Source: Nostoc sp. C052 (GTDB taxonomy: Bacteria; Cyanobacteriota; Cyanobacteriia; Cyanobacteriales; Nostocaceae). Taken from it: a stretch of 64,000 nucleotides of DNA. Within the stretch, counting starts at the first letter, position 1, and every line of letters starts with the position of its first letter. The translations under genes and the position numbers were made by a program. Location of the stretch: NCBI RefSeq assembly GCF_013393905.1, contig NZ_CP040273.1:186001-250000 (forward strand). Reading direction: 5' to 3'. Shown here piece by piece: positions 14,643-23,800 of this stretch. The notes below the pieces were generated by a model, which worked only from the letters and a program-made list of their open reading frames with translations, made no database searches and was not told the origin of the DNA.

Positions 14643-17600
14643 TTAGTGCGGAAAAAAGAGCGATCCTATATTTTGTTTTTCCCTATTATGTTCGCTAGCT
14701 ATTCGTCTTTCTAGCGAACGATGTGTATCCCTTGCCCAAAAAGACATTTCTGGTACTGAATGTGTAAACCATTTTTTCAGAGGTATTAAATAAGCTTCAA
14801 AGTATGGGATTATAGACCCTGACCATGAACTAGGATATATGCGACGTGATAAGGCAAGACGAAAGGATTCAAAAACACCAAATTCATAAGATAAGCTTTC
14901 CAAAGCAGGATGCCATCTATTATTACCCATTTTATCTGTATCAATTATAGGATAAAAAATACATAAGAACGGTACACGTATTTCTGGGTTAACTTTAGCC
15001 CATCTTTTACATTCATTATCCGAAACACCGAATAGTATACCTTCTTTATTGTGAGATTCTCCATCAAATAAGTGTTGTGAAGGCTCAATAAGAGCTTTTA
15101 AAAAATGGATTTCTGATGGAGTCGCAATTTCAAATAAACGTGATAAAGCTTCCCAGATTAAACTTGGTTTTTCCTTAACTAAGAATCTAATGATATTTCG
15201 GCAATAGTCATTTAATGCCGCAAAAATTTGGTAGTCTTCAACTTGGCACAGCCTTATAACTTGATTACTTAAACCAATTGCAAATTCATCCCCAATCCCA
15301 TAATGGTTTTTTACTAAGAGAAGAAGCCGCTCAAACAAATTACCATCTCTTCTAGTTGCCTTTGTTTTTTCAAGAATTTCTTGTGAAGTGATTATTTCTT
15401 TAATCCGTTTAGCAAGTTCTTGATCGAGATTCTCTCTATTGTGTTGGTACATGGAAATAATTTCAAGAGATGTCCATACACCTTCTGCTCCGTAATTAAA
15501 AGCTAGTTCATCAATCAAAGGAAGAATTTCTTTAACACTGAGGTTTTGTAATCCTTGTACATAGGACAAATACACACAACTTGTTACAGGTATATTTCCC
15601 TGTTTTACACTCTGAACAATTTTATTTAATCTCTCAACAGAAATGTTAATTGCAGTGTATATATTTACCATCTGATCCTTGAGAGCATCTGATTTTAAAG
15701 CAATCTGAATGCACTCGTTTGAAGCTTGAGTATCCTTTTTATCAATACCTACAATTAATCCACGGATAAATTGTATCCCCCTTCGATCACTAGATGACTC
15801 AAATTCGTTTACTGCAAATTGAAAAGCTTTTACGGGATCTTCCAATTTCATAGCTAACTCATCAGTAAAGGGAAACACATTATTTAATTCTTCTCTAACC
15901 ATTACTTGAATAGCTCTATATGTAAGCTGTTCGTCTTCTGCAATTTCAGCAGCAATTTCCTTGGCTTTTCTGGTTGAATATTCAAAATCTTGAGTGTATA
16001 TATTATCTTTATCGTAGTTTAAGTCAGGATCGTTAATATCTGCTGTCCAAAATTTCGTGTAGAGAAGTGCCTTCTGTATTGGCTCGGTTGGCATAAGTTT
16101 GTTATAAAGCTTTCTAACTTTTGCAGAAAACTCTTCTGATGCCTCTTTTCGATCAAAATATAGCCAATCGCCAACTCCTTTAATAGCCTCAAACCAAACT
16201 CCCTTCTCCTTTGTTCTTTTAATTAGAATCTTTTCAATGTCATCAAAAAGATACTCACACAAGAGTGAACGGATTGAGTTAGCAATAATCTTTTCGCATT
16301 TGTTAGCAAATTGCTTATATTGGTAACTTATATAGTACAGTCTTTGAAGACCTTCTTTATTAAAATCAAAAACTTCAGCCCAAATTTTTGGTATCCAATC
16401 TTTAAGAGGAGGTTGATTACCAATTTGATTATAAATGCTTAAACCGGAGAAATAATCTTGCTTAAGAGTATTTTCCAATACTTCAATACAGACTAAAATA
16501 ATTCTTTCATCGCCAGATGATATTCCTCGATCAAGTACTGCAAATCTTTCAGATGGTTCAGCTTCTGTTCCACTTAAATATAATTGAAAAAGCTGTTTGA
16601 ATCGGCTATATACCTTACTTGAAGAAGATTGATTTTCAAATGCAGCAAATTGCATGAGCATTAGCCCAGCTATGTAAAACGAACTTCTACGAGAAACCAA
16701 TATTGACAAAACTTGTACAAATTCTTGCTTGTAGGTTACTGCTTCCTTTAAATTATCTATAGACAAGTCTTTATATAAATAACTGATAGTATCAGCTACA
16801 CTATCAGGTTCGATATGCACTATGGCATTTAAACACTGAGAGCCAATATCTGTTTTCAATTTCTCTAACGAACCGCACCAAGCATCTCTTGCTAAAAGCT
16901 GTTGAGCGACTGTAGCAGCTGTTTTTGAATCACCAAAATAGCACCATTGTCCTAAAAAAGATTTACGTAGTGATGGAGAAGCGTTTTCTATAAAATTAAT
17001 GATGGTTTTTACTCGGAGTAAATCTAATCGCCTTGTTCCCAAAAATGCTACTATTGGCTGGAGTTTAAGTGCAAAATAGGGATTACGGTAATCTATAAGA
17101 TTTTGTTTTGCCGCGAAAGCTAAATGTTCATACATTTCATCACCAGTTTGCCTGGCTAAATTTTCAGCAACAAAATCAATCTCATCATTGACATTTCCAT
17201 CTGCACCTAATTGTTTGAATAATGCAAGACACTCAATTGCTCGAACTTGTTCTGGTCTATTTATGTAACAACCTGACAGAATGCGTTCTACAACATCTTC
17301 AAGAGACTTGAGAATTGGTAATCCCTCTGAATAATTATTCGTAGCTAATACTGCAATACGTGGATAACCAGCACTTATATTTTTAATAAAGTTAACATCT
17401 GAATAATCGGCATTAGGGTATCTTTGTCGAATAATGCCTTCAATAAGATCATCATCAGCAGGAGTAACAGAAATATTGAGGCAGTTATCTTCTTCAATAG
17501 GTTGGTTATCATTGCCAATTGTAATAACTTTAAGTTTGCTACCTTCCCTTGTGACAATTTCACAAATTTTAACAGCAGTATCGCGTGGACACTCATCTAC

Positions 17601-18530
17601 AATCATCAGGGTAGAGTTTTTAGATTCAGAAATACTCTGAGCTATTTGAAAAATTTGACTACCAATGTCCCTAAAATCACAATAAATTGTAGATGTTGTT
17701 AATACAATCTTTGCTATTGTAGTTTCATCCCTTACTACTTCATATACAAATCGAGTTTTTCCTACACCTGATGAGCCAATAACTCTGATCGATTTTTGAG
17801 AATCAGTTAGGAAATCTGCAATCCGTTCCTTTACTTTGTTGAAAATCAAGGAGTTATTAACTTTACTTTTATCTCCAAGGGAAAAACGGCTAGCTTTGTC
17901 TTCAACTTGAGAAATTGATATAATTTCAGCCTTGCGTCCCCATGTTTCAAATGTTTGAAACCCTTTTAAACCAAGCCCAGAGTGCTTTTCATTAAGCCAG
18001 AGGGCGATCGCAGGATGTTGTGATACCCAATCAGCTATCTTATTTGCATCATAAATGTCAACAGCTTTCAATTGATCAGGATCAGATCCTGCTTCTCGAA
18101 TACCTTGCTTGATTCCGTCAATTCGTTCATCGTACTTAGAGCCAATCAACACAGCATTAGTAAAACCAATGTAAGAGCCATTTTCGGTAATAACCTTTGC
18201 AACTGCTTCATTTAGCTTTGGTATGGCTCCTGTTTTCTTACTATCTTTTGTCCAAACCTCTTTCTTCCAACCTGCTTTTTTTGGATCAGTAGCTTTAGCC
18301 TGAAATATGCAAAACCTAGAAGGTAGATAATCTGTTTGTTCAAAACCTCCAGTCCAGGAAATTCTTGCATCTTCTCCTCCATCAGGGACATTAATCTGAA
18401 GGGGTACTGAAATTCCTCGTAAACTTATACCCGAATGTTGAGCTTCGGCGTGTAGTAATTTTTTCAATAGCTCAACAAGCTGTTTGCTATCTAAGTTTTC
18501 AATCTGCAATGAAGAAACATCAAAAATCAT
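14643..18530 (-). CDS. Avs-like STAND NTPase with N-terminal PD-(D/E)XK nuclease
   Basis: The 1295-residue protein has the three-part plan of antiviral STAND (Avs) proteins. The N-terminal ~180 residues look like a nuclease: PDGGEDARISW (E53, D54) and CIFQAKATD (Q77, K79) match a D...QxK active site. Residues ~230-440 form the STAND NTPase, with Walker A GSSGVGKT at 252-259 and Walker B LMIVDECPRD (D312, E313). The remaining ~850 residues are helical repeats, expected to be the sensor arm that binds a phage protein. By analogy, ligand binding would drive oligomerisation and DNA cleavage. It stands alone on the minus strand, flanked on both sides by tails of the ParB-like gene. The specific Avs class is not assigned. 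Confidence 0.75.
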   Translation of the reverse strand: MIFDVSSLQIENLDSKQLVELLKKLLHAEAQHSGISLRGISVPLQINVPDGGEDARISWTGGFEQTDYLPSRFCIFQAKATDPKKAGWKKEVWTKDSKKTGAIPKLNEAVAKVITENGSYIGFTNAVLIGSKYDERIDGIKQGIREAGSDPDQLKAVDIYDANKIADWVSQHPAIALWLNEKHSGLGLKGFQTFETWGRKAEIISISQVEDKASRFSLGDKSKVNNSLIFNKVKERIADFLTDSQKSIRVIGSSGVGKTRFVYEVVRDETTIAKIVLTTSTIYCDFRDIGSQIFQIAQSISESKNSTLMIVDECPRDTAVKICEIVTREGSKLKVITIGNDNQPIEEDNCLNISVTPADDDLIEGIIRQRYPNADYSDVNFIKNISAGYPRIAVLATNNYSEGLPILKSLEDVVERILSGCYINRPEQVRAIECLALFKQLGADGNVNDEIDFVAENLARQTGDEMYEHLAFAAKQNLIDYRNPYFALKLQPIVAFLGTRRLDLLRVKTIINFIENASPSLRKSFLGQWCYFGDSKTAATVAQQLLARDAWCGSLEKLKTDIGSQCLNAIVHIEPDSVADTISYLYKDLSIDNLKEAVTYKQEFVQVLSILVSRRSSFYIAGLMLMQFAAFENQSSSSKVYSRFKQLFQLYLSGTEAEPSERFAVLDRGISSGDERIILVCIEVLENTLKQDYFSGLSIYNQIGNQPPLKDWIPKIWAEVFDFNKEGLQRLYYISYQYKQFANKCEKIIANSIRSLLCEYLFDDIEKILIKRTKEKGVWFEAIKGVGDWLYFDRKEASEEFSAKVRKLYNKLMPTEPIQKALLYTKFWTADINDPDLNYDKDNIYTQDFEYSTRKAKEIAAEIAEDEQLTYRAIQVMVREELNNVFPFTDELAMKLEDPVKAFQFAVNEFESSSDRRGIQFIRGLIVGIDKKDTQASNECIQIALKSDALKDQMVNIYTAINISVERLNKIVQSVKQGNIPVTSCVYLSYVQGLQNLSVKEILPLIDELAFNYGAEGVWTSLEIISMYQHNRENLDQELAKRIKEIITSQEILEKTKATRRDGNLFERLLLLVKNHYGIGDEFAIGLSNQVIRLCQVEDYQIFAALNDYCRNIIRFLVKEKPSLIWEALSRLFEIATPSEIHFLKALIEPSQHLFDGESHNKEGILFGVSDNECKRWAKVNPEIRVPFLCIFYPIIDTDKMGNNRWHPALESLSYEFGVFESFRLALSRRIYPSSWSGSIIPYFEAYLIPLKKWFTHSVPEMSFWARDTHRSLERRIASEHNREKQNIGSLFFPH

Positions 18531-18615
18531 GCAATTATTTGTTGATTTTTAAGCTTTAGTGACAATTGTAGCTTGCTGAAACGACTGTATAATCGTTCTG
18601 TGTCTCTTAGAAGGA

Positions 18616-18981
18616 AACACCTACCAGTTATGCAAAGTCTGCCAAATCTTAGCCAAAGATAATTCTGAACTCAGGGGCAAGGGCGGCGGCTGGTGCATCG
18701 TAAGGCAGGTAAATGATTTTAGCTGCACTGTAAAGCTCTGGGATGGAGAGTACGCCGTTGGGTTGCAGCACCTCAAATCTTACAATTACCTGCCCCAGGA
18801 GTGTGAGCAGATGCGGGTGATTTGCGATCGTATCAGTCGGGTGTATTCGAGTGCGCTGGAGGAGTCGGTGCAGAAGTTTTTGGAGATGCTGGGGAAGGTG
18901 AATCGTGCTTATTTAACCGTTGTAGAAGAAAAATTGTTAAATGTACTAGAGTCTGAATATGGGGGAGAGATAATACCCTAA
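18616..18981 (+). pseudogene. 3' part of a second ParB-like gene copy
   Basis: The frame is open from about 18616 (NTYQLCKVCQILAKDN) to the stop at 18981 and matches residues ~205-320 of the full copy at 12194 with roughly 70 percent identity by eye. Shared blocks include ELRGKGG, FSCTVK, SYNYLPQECEQM and LLNVLESEYGG. No start codon or N-terminal half precedes it. Homology begins close to the Avs-like gene's upstream region. A TTG at 18763 could initiate a 72-residue product, but I treat the locus as a truncated copy. Confidence 0.75.
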
Positions 18982-19033
18982 ACAAATAATTTCGGCAAAT
19001 TGGCATCCAATGTGTTTGGGTTGCAGTTTCAAT

Positions 19034-20169
19034 AGACTTGTCCGAAATATTAACTTAGAAAAATAAAAATGGTAAAACGTTAAATTGAGCGTATACCATT
19101 TTTAAGAATTAGTTATGGTTTTCGATTATATCGAGAAATATGCACACCGGACAAAACAAATTTTAGGAATTAGTTACGAACAACTGCAATCACTGTTAAG
19201 ATGTGCCGAAAAGCGACACCAAGACATCAAAGTGAAACAGGAGAAACAAAAAATTAGAATCAATGCGTCTGGAGGAGGTCGCCCAACTAAGTTGTCAATA
19301 AGTGAGCAAGTCTGTTTATGCTTATTTTATCTAAGACAGATGCCAACATTTCAAGTATTAGGAATGATGTTTGGCGTTTCTAAGACAGAAGCTAACGACA
19401 CTTTTCATTATTGGATACCAATACTGCGAGATATCTTACCCTCAAGTTTATTAGAGCAAGTCTCAAATAATGAAAGCGACTTACTCTTTGTTCAGGAAGT
19501 ATTAACCAATTTTAGGCTATTAGTAGATAGCCTAGAACAGCCAATATATAGGGATTCTGACCAAAAAGAACAACAAAAATATTTTTCTGGGAAGAAGAGG
19601 CAACATACATTAAAAAGTTTAATGTTTGGAATACCAGAAGGTAAGGATATTGTGGAGGTAGAGGTTGGATCTCCTGGGCCAACAGCAGATATAAACTTAT
19701 TCCGTAAGTCTCAAGAAAAATTTGATAACTCGCAACCTTTTGCGGGCGATAAAGGCTTTCAAGGAGGCAAAAACATTACAACTCCTCATAAGAAAAAACC
19801 AAAACGAGAATTAAGTCAACAGCAAAAAGATGAAAACAAGGCTTTGTCTAGTAATCGCATATTTATCGAGCATTTAATTCGTCTGCTTAAAATATTTCGG
19901 ATTGCCTCACAGAGATTTCGATTGAAACTTGAGACTTATGAGCAAATTATCTTAACAGTTTGTGGTTTAGTTAGGCTTAGAATCGGTAGCTTAATTTTAC
20001 CAACTTAGCTGTTAAGAACATTCATAAAGTCTAAAAAGTTAGGAGTTAATTTTATGCCTCTAAACTATCACTAACTATCTCAAAGCCTTATCGCTACGTT
20101 TTTACGAAGATATCAAAGTTTTGCCTCAAAGCTTTGAACAGTCTGGCTTTGGAGTTTTCGGACAAGTCT
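19034..20169 (+). mobile_element. IS5-family insertion sequence
   Basis: AGACTTGTCCGAAA at 19034 is matched by the inverted TTTTCGGACAAGTCT ending at 20169, bounding about 1.1 kb with a single plus-strand transposase gene. About 160 bases of non-coding sequence lie between the stop and the right end. No clear target duplication was identified. The element sits between two tails of the ParB-like gene. Confidence 0.8.
19115..20008 (+). CDS. IS5-family DDE transposase
   Basis: This 297-residue transposase has an N-terminal helix-turn-helix region with GGGRPTKLSISEQVCLCLFYLRQ and VLGMMFGVSKTEAND. The catalytic part shows LVDSLEQPI (first D region), FAGDKGFQGG (second D region) and a final acidic position in SSNRIFIEHLIRLLK. 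These match the DDE_Tnp_4/IS5-type pattern. The frame is intact and the length normal, so it may be functional. Translation begins at the ATG following a short AT-rich leader inside the left end. Confidence 0.88.
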   Translation: MVFDYIEKYAHRTKQILGISYEQLQSLLRCAEKRHQDIKVKQEKQKIRINASGGGRPTKLSISEQVCLCLFYLRQMPTFQVLGMMFGVSKTEANDTFHYWIPILRDILPSSLLEQVSNNESDLLFVQEVLTNFRLLVDSLEQPIYRDSDQKEQQKYFSGKKRQHTLKSLMFGIPEGKDIVEVEVGSPGPTADINLFRKSQEKFDNSQPFAGDKGFQGGKNITTPHKKKPKRELSQQQKDENKALSSNRIFIEHLIRLLKIFRIASQRFRLKLETYEQIILTVCGLVRLRIGSLILPT

Positions 20170-20399
20170 AATGGAGTTAGCAACACAACGGGACAGTGAA
20201 GAAGTTGTACGAGGGAAAAGATAAAACTTCCCGCTTCTTGACATCCAACCGGAGCCAGTTGTTTAGTTGAGTGCTGTAGAACCCCTCTACATGATTCATA
20301 CAGCCCTCAACAGAGTTCAGTTCCCACTCTACAACTGGCTAGAAATTAACAAAACTCAATAGAATCTCAGAAGATGTAGATAACTGGCATTTCTCTAAC

Positions 20400-20558
20400 A
20401 GCGATCGCATCAGTAGGCTACGGGAAAACGAGAACTTAGAAGAGGCTGCTCGTGCTGTGCTGAAGCACTTGGGGGAACTGAAGCGACCGTATTTGACTGT
20501 GGTAGAGGAGAAGCTGTTGAGTTTTATTGAAAAAGAATGTGTAACTAGAAAAAATTAA
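20400..20558 (+). pseudogene. C-terminal tail of a further ParB-like gene copy
   Basis: The open frame reads SDRISRLRENENLEEAARAV, then LKHLGELKRPYLTVVEEKLLS, and stops at 20558. It aligns with the last ~50 residues of the full ParB-like protein (CDRIAKIYFDSLEETARSLLQLLGKLNRPWLTAVEEKLLS). It has diverged more than the copy at 18616 and ends differently (FIEKE...). There is no upstream coding sequence. It follows the IS5 element and precedes the MITE-like repeat. Confidence 0.7.
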
Positions 20559-20565
20559 CCTGCAC

Positions 20566-20757
20566 TTACCCCTCTTCTGTCACTTTCTGGGAAAGTGATT
20601 GCTAGAAGCCCCATAAGGCAATCAATACAAGTTATATTATTAGAAAAAATTGGTCTTATATTTGTTATTAGGAAAAAATTTGGCGATCGCTTCCTGTACA
20701 AAAGCTCTGGAAGTCAGAAATGACAAATGTTTTTGGAGAGTGACAGAAGAGGGGTAA
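20566..20757. repeat. MITE-like element with 22-bp inverted repeats
   Basis: TTACCCCTCTTCTGTCACTT at 20566 is repeated as its reverse complement ending at 20757 (GAGTGACAGAAGAGGGGTAA), with one mismatch over 22 bases. The 192-bp element has no coding capacity. Its interior is AT-rich with two related strings (TTAGAAAAAATTGG and TTAGGAAAAAATTTGG) and a HIP1 site. The size and ends fit a miniature inverted-repeat element. The responsible transposase is unknown. Confidence 0.6.
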
Positions 20758-20872
20758 TGGGGTTTAAGATTTGGGTATTTGATTATTTCTTAGGATCTAA
20801 AATTTTTGTGTTACGGTAGTAGGCTGTAAAATAAAAAACCTATATTTGAAAGTATATAAAGCTTGAGCAGCA

Positions 20873-23800
20873 ATGGTTTCCCCTAGAGTTAATCCAAACT
20901 TGCCTCCCAACTTTTATGAGCTTGATGAGTACGCCTTTCAGGACTTGTGCTGTGATCTGCTCTCAGAACAATCTAGAATCGCTACTTGTGATGTTTATGG
21001 CACACGAGGACAACAGCAAGATGGAATTGACCTTTTAGCACATTGTGATGATGGAATTTACACTGAAGTGGGACAGTGTAAATGTTATAAAGATTTTCCA
21101 CCTCGGAAAATTATTGATGCGTCAGATGAATTTTTTCAATACATCGACTACTGGGTAAACAAAAAAGTTCGGCGATTTATTCTATTTGTTGGCTGCGATC
21201 TCAGTCAAACTCAGCGACAAAAACAAATTGAGATTGAAAAGCAGCGCTTTGCCTGTTTTAACATTCAGTACGAGGTTTGGTCAGCAAGCACAATACGCCA
21301 AAAGTTAGCACCTCACCCTGAAATTGTTCTTCGTTACCTGCGATCGCAGGAGTGGGTAGAAAAAATTTGTGGTCGCGTACCTCAACCATACCCTCAATTT
21401 GCTGAGAACTCTAGAGCTACAGAGTTAACGTTTGGGGTTATTAGTTCAAAACTTGAGCGTCTATCTTCTGATTTATCTAAGACAAAAGCCAAACAACTAG
21501 AAGAGTACCGCGAACTTTATCGGCAAGGACATTTACAACGAGCCTACGCCTGCCTTGAAGCCCTTCGAGGCGATGAAAATTGGGATGTCTTCGATAAACC
21601 CTTGCAGGCACAGATTTTACAGTCCATGTCAGGGTATTTTCTCAGCGTAGAGCAGAATATTGAGAAAGCTAAAACATTAGCGGTAGAGGCACGCAGCCTT
21701 GATCCAGAAGGAGATAATTCTCTTTTACAAAGTTTGATTATTTATCACGCAAAGGGTGCAAAAGCTGCATTGAAGCAGATTGATAGCACCTCCAGTATAG
21801 ACATTTTTAATCTCAAACTTGGGTTGTTGCTAGAAATACAACGCACAGATGAGGTTATTACAATGCTGGAAAACCTTCCTCCTGCTTTGGAACCGGATGC
21901 AGAAACTAACCGCATACACGCTTTAGCATTTTTAGACATAGGGGATATTACTGCTGCTCAAGTAAAGATTCAGCAAGCTTGTTATGAAAAACCAAATTGG
22001 GAAAAGATTCAGATATCTGAGGCTACGATCAATTACTACAGTGTACTCTCTCCTGCTGTCCCTAAGCGTTTAATCAACTACCCTCAGCCTGTTGAGTGGT
22101 CATTAATTAAGCGAGACGACGAAAGTTTAAAACGTCTACGCATGGCAGCAGATAAGTTTAACCACTTGGCATCTCAAACTGAGCGAGGAGAGAAAGAACG
22201 CCAGTATTGGCAAGTGTGGTATTTAGCTTGTTTAGCTAACGACCTAGACCGTCAGTCAGAAGCTCAAGACTTATGCCGTACCCTTCTTGCTGAAGATCCA
22301 ACTAATCCACAAGCAATTGTTTGGGGAACTGTTCGCAATTATGAAATTGATTTAGTTGCCAGTCAGCAAGTATTGGAAGTATTTGTGGAAAAGTCAGGCA
22401 ACGATATTGAGCGTATTGCAGCTCTGTTTGGAATATATATTTATTTTGGGATTACTAAGCAAGCCTTAGAGTTACTAAATCGTAACAGAGAGAAATTTGA
22501 GCAAACTGGAAACAAAGAATTATGGCTTTTTTGGCATATTCAAGCTTTAGCAATAAATGGAGAGTTTGATACTGCGTTTCAAGAAGCCGAAAGCTGTAGC
22601 AATCTCAGTTTTCGTCGCAGTATTCAAGAAGGTATCCGTAGAGAAAAAGCGCGGATGAGCGGTGAATGGCAGGGATTTGCTGAATATCTAGATAAAAGCT
22701 GGCAGGAAAGCCGTAATGGTCAATATTTATGGGAATCTTGTCAGTTGCAAGCTAGTTTACAAAACTGGGCTTATGTAGCTGATAAGGCAGATGATTTAGT
22801 AAACACAGTAGGAACAGCAGATGCTCTGGGTCTGGCAGCACAATCTGCTTCACAGGCTGGTCGCTATGAGCAATGCTTTCAACTTTTAAATAAGCATCAA
22901 CGGCTTTTCCCTGGTGGGAACTTACCTCCATATTTGCGTCGCTTCAGAGCCTATTGTCAAGCCAAACTAGGGTTGATTTCACAAGCTGTCGCTGAGGCAG
23001 AGGATTTAGTGCGATCGCAAGAGACGGTTGAAAACTTAGTAACCTTGATAGGACTTCAGCGAGATCAAGGAAATCTTCGAGGAGTAGCGATTACAGCTTC
23101 CCGACTATTAAGGCATGAAAATGTTCACCCAAATGCCCTGTTGCAAGTAGCAAGGTGGTTATTATCAGAAGATCCTGAATTGTCACGTCAGTTATGGCAG
23201 CAGGCAATTACTGCAACAATTGAACCCGAAATTTTAGGGGAAGTGATTACATTAGGATACAACTTGGGATTAGATCGTGAAATCCAACCTTTTGCACAAC
23301 GGGCAAGGATTCTTGCTATAAGCGGAGAAGGCCCATTTCATGCTGTAGAAGTGCATGAACTTCTTGAACTACAAAGAGAATGGGCAGAAAATGCGGCTTC
23401 AATGAATCGCAAATATGACAATGCTGAAGCTCCGATCCATTTAATTGCCCAAGCGCGTAGATTGGCACTCACTAGCATTTTCCGAGTTCTTCTCAATGAA
23501 AATGCTAACAAACCTAATCCCCATATTCAGCCAGCAGTATTGATACGCTATGGGGCCCGTCCCTTTCCAGAAGAATTTGCAGACTCCAGCAATCAATGGC
23601 GACTGCACCTAGACATATCAGCCTTTTTGCTAGCTGCTCACCTTGGTATTTTGAATGTAGTGGAACGACGATTTAGTCCAATTCGGATTTCTGCAACACT
23701 ACCAATTGCTCTTTTGCAAGAGTGTGAGTACTTCCTACAGCATCAACCTTCTCGGCTAGCAAATCACCGCGAAATCATACGACTGTATCAATCAGGACAA

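Larger units (their letters stand above)
20170..20872. other. Spacer: ParB-like tail, MITE-like repeat and promoter region
   Basis: No intact gene is present. From left to right it holds unassigned sequence, a 53-codon ParB-like tail (20400-20558), a 192-bp element with terminal inverted repeats (20566-20757), and about 115 bases that must carry the promoter of the giant gene at 20873. Confidence 0.5.
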
